DNA of 36,354 nucleotides from JALYXS01 sp051003795 (GCA_051003795.1 JBPCKZ010000058.1:1-36354); one strand, 5' to 3'. Numbered from the stretch's first letter, positions 26,415-35,966 are shown. Notes: a model not told the origin generated them from the sequence alone. A program made the numbers and translations.

Positions 26415-27410
26415 ATGAGCATTTCACGACGTGGCTTTATAAGCTCGGCAGCGTTGGCAGGAGTCACCGCCGGACAAGCCGCCGGGGTCAAACACACGCT
26501 TCCCAAGAGAATTCTGGGGCGGACCGGAGTACAGGTATCGGTCCTGGCCTTCGGGTGCGGCAGCCGATTCCTGATGTACCGCGAGGAAGATAAAGCCCTC
26601 GAAGCGGTTCAGCGCGCGCTCGACATGGGCATAACTTATCTGGATACTGCTTTCTCGTACGGGCAGGGGTTGAGCGAAACACGCGTCGGTAAGGTAATGG
26701 CCACCCGCCGCAAAGAGGTTTTCCTTGCCACCAAAATGCAGGAAAGAAATGGCGAGAAGGTGCAGGCCATTATCGAAGCCAGCCTGAAACGCCTGCAAAC
26801 GGATCAGCTCGATCTCATCCATATCCACGAATTAAAGGGTGAAGACGATTTGGCTCGCATCGAGGCAAAGGACGGAATCCTCAACACCCTTCTCAGGCTT
26901 CGTGACCAGAAAGTAACCAAATTCATCGGAATCACCTGTCACAACGACCCCACTGTCTTGAAAACGGCGCTTGAACGTCACGATTTCGACTGCGTGCAAA
27001 TGGCTCTCAATGCCGCTCTCTCCGGGATGAAGGTGGGTAAGAATCCGGCGGGCGCCACTGCAATGGTCATCAACCCGGAAATGAAGATGAGCTTTGAGAC
27101 GGTCGCTTTGCCGGTAGCCAGGAAGAAGAATATGGGTATTATTGCCATGAAAGTCTTCGCTGCGGACGGTCTGGCTGGCCAAGCCACGCCGGAAAAGCTG
27201 CTCTACTACGCGCTGTCGCTACCGGTTTCTACCGCTTCCGTCGGAATGCCGACGCTCGATTTGATTGAAGAGAATACGAAGATGGCCCGCTCCTTCAAGC
27301 CCCTGACTTCGGAGGAGATGATGGATATGAGTGGTTCTCTTTCCAGCAAAAACAAGATGGCGCTCGACCATTATCTGCAACATCATCAAGATGAGTTCAC
27401 AGCCGTCTAG
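26415..27410 (+). CDS. Tat-exported aldo/keto reductase
   Basis: This 331-residue protein starts at ATG 26415 with AGGAG eight bases upstream. It begins with a Tat signal, SISRRGFISSAALAGVTAGQAA, and carries an AKR (alpha/beta)8 barrel: LGRTGVQVSVLAFG, YLDTAFSYGQGLSE (catalytic Asp and Tyr), VFLATKMQ (Lys) and LDLIHIHEL (His). These supply the usual Asp-Tyr-Lys-His tetrad. The family reduces aldehydes, ketones or sugars with NADPH, or runs the reverse reaction; a periplasmic member would need its cofactor bound before export. It is the first gene of a likely two-gene operon, 121 bases upstream of the next Tat protein. Confidence 0.88.
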   Translation: MSISRRGFISSAALAGVTAGQAAGVKHTLPKRILGRTGVQVSVLAFGCGSRFLMYREEDKALEAVQRALDMGITYLDTAFSYGQGLSETRVGKVMATRRKEVFLATKMQERNGEKVQAIIEASLKRLQTDQLDLIHIHELKGEDDLARIEAKDGILNTLLRLRDQKVTKFIGITCHNDPTVLKTALERHDFDCVQMALNAALSGMKVGKNPAGATAMVINPEMKMSFETVALPVARKKNMGIIAMKVFAADGLAGQATPEKLLYYALSLPVSTASVGMPTLDLIEENTKMARSFKPLTSEEMMDMSGSLSSKNKMALDHYLQHHQDEFTAV

Positions 27411-27531
27411 ACCGGATTTGCCCAAGCGAGAGCAGTGGGCGGGAATAGCAGACAGAAAAGCTGCTACGGTGTATTCCGATTTAGGCTCTGGTTAGACGTA
27501 CCGATTTTTGGAAGTGTCGAACGAGGATCAA

Positions 27532-29025
27532 ATGTCTGAAACTATGAATCGTCGCGGATTTCTATCGGCCGCCGGAGCGGGTACCGCGGCGCTGGCAGCC
27601 GCCCAAACGCCGGACATGCCGAAACCAAAGGCAAACCACGTGATCGGTATCCAGATCGGCGCAATCTCCTTTCTGGACGAAGGAACCGACAAGGTTATGG
27701 ATATCCTTCGGGAGAAAGCCTGCGTGAACACGCTGTTTCTGGCGACGTTCAGTTATGGCAATGGGATCGCCAGCCGTCAGCTCGAAGGGCATCCTTTCCC
27801 CGATCACGGCGTTCAGCAGTACGACAAGAAGTTCTATGGGGGCAACTACGCCACCCCCCACCCACAGTTCTATAAAAACACCGTAATGAAGGACACGAAG
27901 GCCCCGGATCACGGGAATTTGGACATCCTCGAAATGGTGATTCCGGTTGCCAAAAAGCACGGCATGAAGGTCTTTACCTGGAGCGAAGACGTCTGGAATA
28001 CTACCGTGAAAAACGTAGATAAAATTCAGGAGCGCGACCTATACGGCCGCAATGCGAAGACGGTGTGTTTCAATAATCCCGACCACCACAATTTCCTCAT
28101 GGGTTTGATGGAAGACTTTACGCGTTCCTACGACATCGACGGCATCATGTGGGGATCGGAACGCTATGGAGCGTTCGGGAACATGGTGGAATCGGTGCAC
28201 AATCGTAAGGGGAACGATCCTTCGCGCGTGACGTGTTTTTGCACCTTTTGTCAGGATAAGGCGAAGCTGCGCGGGATCGACGTGGCTCGCGCATTCGAAG
28301 GTTTTAAGGCGCTGGAAACCTGGGTGAATGCCTGCCGCGGCGGCCAACGCCCGCCGGACGGCTACTATGTGACAATGTGGCGCGTTCTGTTCCGCTACCC
28401 GGAAATCCTGGCGTGGGAGACGATGTGGAACGACAGCGTGCACGAAACCTACGACAGTATCTATAAGCTCGTGAAATCGATCAAGCCGCAAATGCAGGTG
28501 GGCTGGCACGTCTGGCACGCACACAGCTTCAGCCCATTCTTCCGGGCGCAAACCGACATGCAGGAGTTGGCCAAGTACTCCGATTACGTGAAGATGACCG
28601 TATATCATAACCTCGGTGGAACACGCATGGAAACATATATGACGAGCAATCACCAGACCATGTATGGCGATCTTCCCATTAACGAGGCGCTGCAATTCGA
28701 ATATCGGATTATGAACTACCGGGAGCGCGGATACGAGGAGCTGCCTTACACCGGTCTGTCTCCGGATTACGTATATCGGGAAACAAAGCGGTGTGTCGAC
28801 GGAGCAAAAGGTACGAAGATGGAAATCTGGCCTGGAATCGATGTGGACATCTCGAACATGAACGTGGAATTCAGCCAGTGCACGCCGCCGGTGATAAAAG
28901 AAGTTACAAAGGCCGCTTATCGCGGCGGAGCACAGGGGCTGGTGATTTCCAGGAAGTACTCGGAGATGAAGTTGGCTAACCTCAGCGCGGTGGGCGCGGC
29001 GTTGCGAGAGATGAACATTGTGTAG
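27532..29025 (+). CDS. Tat-exported TIM-barrel-like protein (putative glycoside hydrolase-like)
   Basis: The product is 497 residues from ATG 27532, chosen for GAGG six bases upstream and because the Tat signal MNRRGFLSAAGAGTAALAAAQ then sits at residues 5-25. The body contains barrel-like strands: FTWSEDVWN, YDIDGIMWGSERYGAF, VGWHVWHAH, MEIWPGIDVD, RGGAQGLVISRKYSEM. It also has CFCTFC near residue 245, a Cys cluster seen in some putative glycoside hydrolases. Acidic residues (SED, GSER) could be catalytic, but I cannot name a family and the function is unproven. It follows the aldo/keto reductase in the same orientation. Confidence 0.7.
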   Translation: MSETMNRRGFLSAAGAGTAALAAAQTPDMPKPKANHVIGIQIGAISFLDEGTDKVMDILREKACVNTLFLATFSYGNGIASRQLEGHPFPDHGVQQYDKKFYGGNYATPHPQFYKNTVMKDTKAPDHGNLDILEMVIPVAKKHGMKVFTWSEDVWNTTVKNVDKIQERDLYGRNAKTVCFNNPDHHNFLMGLMEDFTRSYDIDGIMWGSERYGAFGNMVESVHNRKGNDPSRVTCFCTFCQDKAKLRGIDVARAFEGFKALETWVNACRGGQRPPDGYYVTMWRVLFRYPEILAWETMWNDSVHETYDSIYKLVKSIKPQMQVGWHVWHAHSFSPFFRAQTDMQELAKYSDYVKMTVYHNLGGTRMETYMTSNHQTMYGDLPINEALQFEYRIMNYRERGYEELPYTGLSPDYVYRETKRCVDGAKGTKMEIWPGIDVDISNMNVEFSQCTPPVIKEVTKAAYRGGAQGLVISRKYSEMKLANLSAVGAALREMNIV

Positions 29026-29097
29026 CTGGATTGATGTTGTGTTTCCTGAGATACCGCTGTTCGGGCGATAAAGATCGGGCAAAACCGGTCGATTCCG

Positions 29098-30450
29098 TCA
29101 AGGTAAGTCGCGCAGTGCTATGAGTTCGATCCCCCCCGGTACGCCATCCCGGAGATCGCTATGCAAAATCGCCTGGAAGTGCCAGGTACCGGAGTGGCGC
29201 GGATTGGTTCCTAAGAGCGCCGATTCCAGCGCGCGCAGACTTACCGGTTCTGTCAGGTAATCGAGAGCCATCATTGTCCCTTCCGTATTCACGCCATTGA
29301 TCAGCGCTAATCCGTGGTGCCCATCGATCCCATTGAGCAAAGAGATCAGTGCATAATCTTCCACCGGCGGATTCCGGCCCTTGGAATAGTCCGGATAGTA
29401 CTCCTGCCGCTCGCCCTGACGCGGCTCGGTAATCACGATTCGTCTGGGCTTATCGACCGTCGTCCGGCCCAGCCGGAATGGCAGCTTGTTCAAAATCGGA
29501 TCCAGCCATTGGTTGGCCTCGTCATGTCCGAGCAAGATCAGGTTGTGATTGCGGAAATCCTGCCAGTTCAAGTAGCGGCTCTGGGTTGCTCTCACCGGCA
29601 CGCCCACTCGGGTGAACATCGCCGTCAATTGAATACTCCCAAGCGCCTCCCCCATTTTGGCGTGTGCTAGCGCCGGATTCATGTAAAAAAAGCCGCCCGC
29701 CGGAAAATGGAACTGCTTGCGTATGGCTTCAGCCTCCTCCGCGGAAAGCGCGATGCCGCGTGTCAAATTGTCTTCCGGAAACGGCCGATCCGTCCAACGG
29801 ATACCGGCGGTCAAGGCATTACTGAAACAAATGACAGTTCCTTCGGTGAACAAGAGCCACGGCCCCCAAATTCGGGAAAACACCGGATCGAGGGCCGTCC
29901 CACGTTGGCTGCGGACCCCGGCAAACCAGCCCGTTGCGCTACACAGAACCGCAATTGCCACAATTGAAACCACCTTCCGCGGCAATACCCGGATTTTCAA
30001 CCCGCTCGGACCAGGTGGCGGGAACGGCTTTTTCGGAGGTTCTGTGGCCTGGATAATGGACGTGGGCGGAGTTGACGGTACTTCGAACTTGAAAGTAGGG
30101 ATATACCGGCCCACCGGCAGCTCGATCCGTACCGTATCGGCTTTGCCTTCGGTCGTGTAATATTCGTGCAGCTTCTGGCGCAAAGAAAAGGCTTGCCGCC
30201 GCACAACGGAATCCTCTCCGGGCGAGTAGTCGCTGCCTCGCTCGAACACCTTATGCGCGATCAGGTACTCGTTCAAGTGAGCCGCCTCACCGCCTAATGT
30301 CGATTCGCAGACGAATCGCAAAAAGCGTGAGTGACGCTCCGACCGCTGGAAGCCCTGGCTCTGAAGAATCCGGCCAAGCTCCGCCTTGACTTGTTCCGCT
30401 TTTTCGAGACTCAAGCCTACGGGCCCCACGTTTATTTCTTGTGACGACAT
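29098..30450 (-). CDS. Membrane-anchored one-component regulator-like protein
   Basis: The N-terminal region of this 450-residue protein (about 15-125: VKAELGRILQSQGFQRSERH, VVRRQAFSLRQKLHEYY, VRIELPVGRYIP) matches a domain common at the start of acidobacterial and rhizobial regulator-like proteins, probably a winged-helix DNA-binding module. After a proline-rich linker there is one membrane segment (about 159-178, VVSIVAIAVLCSATGWFAGV) and a 270-residue C-terminal domain of unknown type that would be periplasmic. The topology is CadC/ToxR-like. It lies between the Tat operon and the divergent TonB/TPR operon, with a phased repeat 81 bases upstream that it may bind itself. DNA binding is inference. 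Confidence 0.7.
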   Translation of the reverse strand: MSSQEINVGPVGLSLEKAEQVKAELGRILQSQGFQRSERHSRFLRFVCESTLGGEAAHLNEYLIAHKVFERGSDYSPGEDSVVRRQAFSLRQKLHEYYTTEGKADTVRIELPVGRYIPTFKFEVPSTPPTSIIQATEPPKKPFPPPGPSGLKIRVLPRKVVSIVAIAVLCSATGWFAGVRSQRGTALDPVFSRIWGPWLLFTEGTVICFSNALTAGIRWTDRPFPEDNLTRGIALSAEEAEAIRKQFHFPAGGFFYMNPALAHAKMGEALGSIQLTAMFTRVGVPVRATQSRYLNWQDFRNHNLILLGHDEANQWLDPILNKLPFRLGRTTVDKPRRIVITEPRQGERQEYYPDYSKGRNPPVEDYALISLLNGIDGHHGLALINGVNTEGTMMALDYLTEPVSLRALESALLGTNPRHSGTWHFQAILHSDLRDGVPGGIELIALRDLP

Positions 30451-30817
30451 GGCAATGAACGCCAGAAAACGCCGATTCTATCACCGTTCCCGTAATCCAC
30501 GAAAAATCGCTCGATCCGAAGGGGCGCCCGGCCGAACGGTTCGGAACCGTTCGGAACGTTGCGGATCTCAAATTTCGGGTGCAACATATGTTTTGTTCAG
30601 CACCAGAACACTTTCAGGAATTCATGATGACCGGAATATGTGCCGGGATCTTGTTCGCAGGCCTTCCATTACAGTGCTTGATTGGCGGAAAAAGGGCTTG
30701 GCCAAGATTCCGAAGGCCTGACTTTTCCGCCGATTATCTCTCCTTATGTGAGACTTTCGATCCTGCAACTACAAGTGATGGTGGATCCGACGCCGGCGGA
30801 TGGATGGAGATTACGAA
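30451..30817. other. Divergent intergenic region
   Basis: This 367-base spacer separates the regulator from the TonB receptor. It holds the phased repeat (30532-30561) and, on the minus strand, TAGAAT (complement of 30475-30480) as a possible regulator -10 box. The rest (30562-30800) shows no gene I can support. GGAG at 30806-30809 is the ribosome site of the receptor. Confidence 0.5.
30532..30561 (-). promoter_or_regulatory. Phased triple 10-bp repeat, candidate operator of the regulator/TonB divergon
   Basis: On the minus strand the array reads CAACGTTCCG, AACGGTTCCG, AACCGTTCGG: one exact and two variant copies of the 10-mer found at 26304-26333. It ends 81 bases before the regulator ATG, the same distance and orientation as at the reductase gene. 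It is 257 bases from the receptor start. Confidence 0.65.
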
Positions 30818-33800
30818 ATGACAGGAACTAGAGGTATTTGGCTGGTTTTGCTCGTGGCTGTGACATTGAGCGCTCAATATACCAGCGGCATTGAAGCGAC
30901 CATCGTCGATCAATCCGGCTCGGCGATTTCCAATGCGCAAGTCATCATTACCAACCAGGCCACACAGACTGTTCGGGAAGTGACCGCGAACGCAAGCGGA
31001 TATTTTCGCGTGTCGGATTTACCGCCGGGTATCTACCGGGTCGAAGTACGGTTACCCGGATTCGAAAAATACATACAAACGGATCTACAGATAGACGCAA
31101 ATCAGATGAGGACCATCTACCCGAGGTTGTTGGTAGGGGAACAAAAAGTTGCCGTCGAAGTCTCCGCGACCGTCGAAGCCATTGAAACCGGCAAGAGTTC
31201 CGTAGCAAACATCGTGTCCCAGAAAACAATTGCAGTCGCACCGATGCTGGGAAGAAATATTTACGGTGGCGTTTCCTTCATCGCGCCGGGAGTCACCGGT
31301 TCCGGAGTGCTGTTCGGCGGCGGGGCGTCGGGAAATGCCGGTCAGGACAGCTTTCAAACGCAGCCCGGCTTTCAAATCAATTCCGCAGGGCAGCGACAGG
31401 AAACAAACGAATATCAGGTGGATGGGTCCAGCGTGAACGGAAATTCGCGGGACGGCATCGCGAACTTGACTCCACAGCCGGATACTGTCCAGGAAGTACG
31501 AATTGCAGCCGCCTCCTTCACCGCGGAACGGGGACGCAACAGCGGAGCGCTGATCGAGGTCTACACTAAATCGGGTACGAACCAGATCCACGGGGCTCTT
31601 TCTGAGTTTCACACCAACAACCAGCTCACCAGCCGCACTGTGTTTCAACAGTCGGTACCCGTTTTTCGCCGCAATGAATTCGGGGGTGCGATAGGAGGCC
31701 CCGCGATCAAGGACCGCACCTTCTTGTTTGGATCTTACTATCGGTTAAGCTCGTCGGCCTCGCAAACCGATGTAGTTACTGCGGAGACACAGCAGTTCGT
31801 GGATTATTTAAAGACTTTCTATCCGAACAATGTCTCCACGCGAATTCTCACCACGGCGCCCATAGGGACTTATCCTACCAGCGGATTCACAACCGCCGCC
31901 CAGTTAGCTAGTTCGGCGCGGTTTCCCGTTCCCGCCACGCTGCTCAGTGCCTTACCGATTCTTGGAACCAGCGTGGTCAACGAAACAGTCACGCGTCCGG
32001 CACACCAGTGGAATACGCGTCTCGATCAATACTTCGGCCAGAATGACCGCATTTTCTTCAACTACTTCAATACCCTATCTCAGGCGCAGTCGGCTAATCC
32101 TCGCCCTGCGCAGCGCATCATTCAGGCAAATTACGGCATGTACGGCAAAGTCAATTGGACCCATACCCTGACGCCTAACCTGATCAATGAAGCCTCGATG
32201 ACCCTCGTGCGCGTGGATGGCGCCACGCCGCCTTCGACGAACCCGTCGCTGCCCAGCGTTTCCATAACCGGAATGCAGAGCTTCAGCCAATCGCAAATCG
32301 GTTGGGTCCATGCGAACTACAACTGGAACGATGTGGTATCGTACCTTCACGCAAATCACAGTCTCCGCCTCGGAGCCAGTATCGATCGCCAACACGATCT
32401 GGATAACTTCACCCCAAGCTATGCCCGTCCGACATTCACCTTCGGCAACGTTCTCGACTTCGCGCAGGATATGCCCTTAACGCAAAGCGGCCCGGTAGTC
32501 GATACACGCACCGGCCAGCCTGCCCAGAATGTTTATACCAAGATCCACATGACCTACCTGGGTACTTTCATTCAAGACGACTGGAAAATGCGGAAGAACT
32601 TCACCGTGAACATGGGTGTGCGTTATGAATACTTCGGGCATTTGGCCCAAATCGACCAGGGCGGTACACCGTCTATGTTTTTCGCTCCCGGTGCCGGATC
32701 CACGTTCAACGAACAGATCGCTAACGGTGCCATGCGTACCACCGGTGGGGGCTTCGTAACCACGAACCGGCCTCAGGGCTTCATGCCCAGAATAGGCTTC
32801 GGCTGGGACGTTTTCGGCGACGGAAACCTGGCGGTGCGCGGCGGGTATGGCATCTATCTGGATCGAATCGGCGACCTCTCTTACGCCGTGTACACGAATC
32901 CTCCATTTGGTTCGGTGGCCCTCGATGTACGCAACGGACAGCAGCTCAACTTCGCGTTAGGTTCTCCGAACGGCCTTTCCTTCCCTCTTCCTCGCGGCTT
33001 GCAATTCCAATTGAATTCCGCCGGTGGCTTGGTGGGAACACCCATAAGCGTCAAAGGAATTTCTCCAGTGATCGATCCTCCCAAGGTGCAAGTGTGGAAT
33101 CTGAGTATTTCCAAGCGTCTGTTGAATTCTCTCGTGCTGCAGGCCGATTATTTGGCGAATCATTCGGATAATCTCTTCTTGCAGACCAACGTGAATCGGT
33201 ACGCCGGGGATCTGTTGCAGCACAATGGAACGCTGACGCGATTGAACCCGAATTTCGGGCCGATCACGTACGGCCGAAGCGTTGGTTACTCCGATGCTAA
33301 TTACGGAACGATCCTGCTGAGCAAGCGATTCTCGAAAGGCTTTTCCGCAAAAGGGATCTTCACTTTCGGCAAGGGCACCGATCTGACATCAAGCAACGAT
33401 AACGGAGTTGGCGGCGGCCAGAATGTGCGCGACGCCACTGCCTACGCCGCACAGCACGCACTCTCCGATTACAATGTAAGCAAACGATTGACTCTCGACA
33501 GTATCTATGAAGTTCCTTCGCCCTTCCGGAATGGCATCGGATACTATATTCTCGGCGGCTGGAATTTGGCGGGGATCGCGATTTTTCAGGCGGGTCTGCC
33601 TTACAGCGTGATCACCACCGCACCCTATCCAAAAGGCGATTTCAACGCCGATGGATTCAACTATGACGCCCCGAATACACCCGCGTTCGGGAACAGTGTC
33701 TCCGTCTCGCGGGGCGACTATATCAAGGGACTGTTCACTGCCTCCGCTTTTCCAACACCGGCTCTCGGGCAGCAGGGAAATCTGGGCCGGAATACTTTCA

Positions 33801-34027
33801 CCGGGCCTGGACTTGCCAACGTGAATCTGAATGTTATTAAGACCGCGCATGTGCCGTGGTTTGTGAAAGAAGGGGCCACTATTCAGTTTCGCGGCGAGAT
33901 CTTCAACCTTTTTAACCGAGTGAATTTGGGCCTCCCGGTCAATGATCTTTCGAACGCACTTTTTGGGAGATCGACCACCCAAAGCCTGCCAAGGTCCGTT
34001 ACCTTCGGTGTCCGTATCGAATATTAG
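30818..34027 (+). CDS. Oar-like TonB-dependent outer-membrane receptor
   Basis: The product is 1069 residues from ATG 30818, chosen for GGAG eight bases upstream and the signal peptide GIWLVLLVAVTLSAQ that follows. A carboxypeptidase-regulatory domain (about 24-105: GIEATIVDQSGSAISNAQV, GYFRVSDLPPGIYRVEV) precedes a plug (about 120-240, including QVDGSSVNGNSRDG and VYTKSGTNQIHGALSEF) and a large barrel ending in an aromatic strand, VTFGVRIEY. Such receptors import large substrates, often glycans, using TonB energy; the substrate here is unknown. Unlike the paralogue at 16526-19820 it is intact. The TPR gene overlaps its 3' end, so they form an operon. Confidence 0.92.
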   Translation: MTGTRGIWLVLLVAVTLSAQYTSGIEATIVDQSGSAISNAQVIITNQATQTVREVTANASGYFRVSDLPPGIYRVEVRLPGFEKYIQTDLQIDANQMRTIYPRLLVGEQKVAVEVSATVEAIETGKSSVANIVSQKTIAVAPMLGRNIYGGVSFIAPGVTGSGVLFGGGASGNAGQDSFQTQPGFQINSAGQRQETNEYQVDGSSVNGNSRDGIANLTPQPDTVQEVRIAAASFTAERGRNSGALIEVYTKSGTNQIHGALSEFHTNNQLTSRTVFQQSVPVFRRNEFGGAIGGPAIKDRTFLFGSYYRLSSSASQTDVVTAETQQFVDYLKTFYPNNVSTRILTTAPIGTYPTSGFTTAAQLASSARFPVPATLLSALPILGTSVVNETVTRPAHQWNTRLDQYFGQNDRIFFNYFNTLSQAQSANPRPAQRIIQANYGMYGKVNWTHTLTPNLINEASMTLVRVDGATPPSTNPSLPSVSITGMQSFSQSQIGWVHANYNWNDVVSYLHANHSLRLGASIDRQHDLDNFTPSYARPTFTFGNVLDFAQDMPLTQSGPVVDTRTGQPAQNVYTKIHMTYLGTFIQDDWKMRKNFTVNMGVRYEYFGHLAQIDQGGTPSMFFAPGAGSTFNEQIANGAMRTTGGGFVTTNRPQGFMPRIGFGWDVFGDGNLAVRGGYGIYLDRIGDLSYAVYTNPPFGSVALDVRNGQQLNFALGSPNGLSFPLPRGLQFQLNSAGGLVGTPISVKGISPVIDPPKVQVWNLSISKRLLNSLVLQADYLANHSDNLFLQTNVNRYAGDLLQHNGTLTRLNPNFGPITYGRSVGYSDANYGTILLSKRFSKGFSAKGIFTFGKGTDLTSSNDNGVGGGQNVRDATAYAAQHALSDYNVSKRLTLDSIYEVPSPFRNGIGYYILGGWNLAGIAIFQAGLPYSVITTAPYPKGDFNADGFNYDAPNTPAFGNSVSVSRGDYIKGLFTASAFPTPALGQQGNLGRNTFTGPGLANVNLNVIKTAHVPWFVKEGATIQFRGEIFNLFNRVNLGLPVNDLSNALFGRSTTQSLPRSVTFGVRIEY

Positions 34028-35444
34028 GGCGCTTCTCTTCGTCTTAGGGGCGAGCCTCTGTGGAGCGGATTCGCTTCCGGAAGCCCTCCAGTCCAAGCGG
34101 TATGCGGACGCGCTCGTCTTATCGGATGCTGTGTTGGCCGGCAATCCGAACGACGTCAAAGCACTGACAACTCGCGGCATCGCGCTTGGAGGCCTCGGCC
34201 GGGACCGGGAAAGCATCGCGGCTTTTGAGAAGGCGCTGAAATCCGCGCCCAAATTTGTACCGGCGCTCCAGGGCGCGGTCGAAGTCAGCTATCGGTCGCG
34301 CGATCCCCGGGTTGCCGCGTTCTTGACCCGTTTAATCCAAGTCTCACCGGACAATGCGGTGGCCCACGCAATGGCCGGCGTACTCGCTTTTGAAGGAGGG
34401 AATTGCAGCCTGGCGATTCAACATTTCGAGCACAGCCTGACGGAGGTCGCTAACAACGAAAAGGCGTATCCGCTGTACGGTGCTTGTCTGCTGAAGACGC
34501 AACGTCCTCTGGAAGCACTTAAGGTCTTTGAGCGGATACGCGCTATGAATCCCGATGATACGAATGCGCGCTTCAATCTCGGATATTCGCAATTGATGGC
34601 CCACCGGCCCGCAGATGCTGTGAACACGCTCAAGCCCCTGGCCGATGTCCCCGAACCCGATGCCGGCGTGCTCAACCTGATCGCCTCCGCCGAAGTGGCG
34701 GACGGACAATGGAAGCCCGCCATGGAACACCTTCGCGAGGCTGCGCGGATTTCGCCCCACGACGAGCGGAATTACGTCGATCTCGCGGCCCTCTGCATTC
34801 AGCGGGATGCGATGGAGGTCGCGGCAACTGTTACCGATTTAGGACTCAAGAACGTCCCCGCATCCGCCCGTCTGCACTCTATCCATGGTGCGATCCAGGC
34901 ACAGTTGGGGAATACCGAGGAGGCAGCCACGGACTTCGATCTGGCGAATCGTCTTGACGCGATGCATGAATACGGGGCTGCGGGATTGGGGCTTCTGTAC
35001 ACGGAAACGATGCGGCCAAACCTGGCAATTTCCGTTCTGCGCGAACGCTTGAAGAAGACCCCCAACGATTCCATGCTGAATTACCTGTTAGCGGAGGCGA
35101 TTATGAGCCAACCGATCGAACCGGGGACACCGCAATTTCAAGAAGCGCGGAAGGCCTTAGCGGCGTCGACGCGAGCCAAGCCGGAATATACAAGAGCTCA
35201 CACCTTGCTGGGCAAACTATACGCGCGAGTTGGAGAAAACGAGAAAGCTCTCGAACAACTGAAGATCGCGACCAGGCAGGACCCCAGAGACCGGGCGGCC
35301 CTAAGCCAATTGGCGATCATGCTCCGGCGCCTGGGCCACACGGAGGAAGCAGCCGCAGTTCTTGTGGACTTGAAGCAGGTGGTGATTCAGGAATCTCAGT
35401 TGAGATCGGACCAGGTAAAAGTCAGTTCGCCTGTCCAGCGGTGA
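34008..35444 (+). CDS. Secreted tetratricopeptide-repeat protein
   Basis: The product is 478 residues from GTG 34008. I prefer this start to the upstream ATG 33942 because a signal peptide (ALLFVLGASLCGA) follows it directly; it overlaps the receptor stop by 20 bases. Ten or more TPR-like helical pairs run from about residue 20 to 460 (ALTTRGIALGGLGRDRESIA, ARFNLGYSQLMAHRPADAV, AHTLLGKLYARVGENEKALE). TPR proteins beside such receptors are frequent in Acidobacteriota and probably act as periplasmic binding or assembly partners. No catalytic domain is seen. Confidence 0.85.
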   Translation: MSVSNIRALLFVLGASLCGADSLPEALQSKRYADALVLSDAVLAGNPNDVKALTTRGIALGGLGRDRESIAAFEKALKSAPKFVPALQGAVEVSYRSRDPRVAAFLTRLIQVSPDNAVAHAMAGVLAFEGGNCSLAIQHFEHSLTEVANNEKAYPLYGACLLKTQRPLEALKVFERIRAMNPDDTNARFNLGYSQLMAHRPADAVNTLKPLADVPEPDAGVLNLIASAEVADGQWKPAMEHLREAARISPHDERNYVDLAALCIQRDAMEVAATVTDLGLKNVPASARLHSIHGAIQAQLGNTEEAATDFDLANRLDAMHEYGAAGLGLLYTETMRPNLAISVLRERLKKTPNDSMLNYLLAEAIMSQPIEPGTPQFQEARKALAASTRAKPEYTRAHTLLGKLYARVGENEKALEQLKIATRQDPRDRAALSQLAIMLRRLGHTEEAAAVLVDLKQVVIQESQLRSDQVKVSSPVQR

Positions 35445-35519
35445 GCGGGAGAGCAATCGCAACAAGAGCAATCGCAACCGAATCGCCCGGATTAGTCTGT
35501 GATATGATTCATCCCCAAC

Positions 35520-35693
35520 AAACGACTTCCGTGGCTCTGCCACCGCTTCTGCTACCGGGTAAGCCGAACCTTGGATAACGACTTCGTCGTAGACAGCAAG
35601 CGAGATTACCAGCGTCCCGAACAACTCCTGCAAAAGTCCAAAATCATTCAGCACCGCCAAGTATATGAGCGGACTGCTATCGGCTACAACCAT
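35520..35693 (-). pseudogene. Truncated PIN-domain toxin (DUF3368 type)
   Basis: The first 55 or so residues match DUF3368 PIN nucleases: MVVADSSPLIYLAVLNDFGL with the first catalytic Asp, then LAVYDEVVIQGSAYPVAEAV. After that the frame loses similarity and runs antisense into the TPR gene until 35301. The remaining acidic active-site residues are absent, so the toxin is presumably dead. It is preceded by the antitoxin remnant on the same strand. Confidence 0.75.
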
Positions 35694-35702
35694 CCGCCCA
35701 GC

Positions 35703-35891
35703 CTATGATGAGTGTTGCCGCCGCCGTTCCATTTCTTCGATAGCGCAGCCATCCGCTTGCCAATCTTCGTCCGTGTAATCGATGTGAGGGATGTGCCGGG
35801 CAGTGAGCAGTTCCAAAACCTGAAGCCGCGTCAGTCCCAGCAAATGCGCCGCCTGGGCGGATGAGATCTTGCGCTCAGAGAATAGCAGCAC
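35703..35891 (-). pseudogene. Truncated UPF0175-family antitoxin
   Basis: The 62-residue frame (GTG start) contains the UPF0175 helix-turn-helix core, FSERKISSAQAAHLLGL, then TRLQVLELLTARHIPHIDY. Family members have about 20-30 more N-terminal residues. Upstream in frame there are only 12 unrelated codons before a TAA (35928-35930), so the N-terminus is lost. The break lies close to GGGTGTTTGAAAAG (35911-35924), which looks like an insertion-sequence end scar. UPF0175 and DUF3368 genes are commonly paired. Confidence 0.75.
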
Positions 35892-35966
35892 AATCGCTTC
35901 AGTCCTCAGAGGGTGTTTGAAAAGCCTTTAGGCGAGGCGATTGGAGCATGAGCCGGGTGGCTGCGA

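Noticed and set aside
28039..29082. Minus-strand frame of 347 codons
   Set aside because: Antisense shadow of the Tat barrel protein, His/Val/Leu-rich with no domain signature.
33389..34252. Minus-strand frame of 287 codons
   Set aside because: Antisense to the TonB receptor and the TPR start; no family match or ribosome site.
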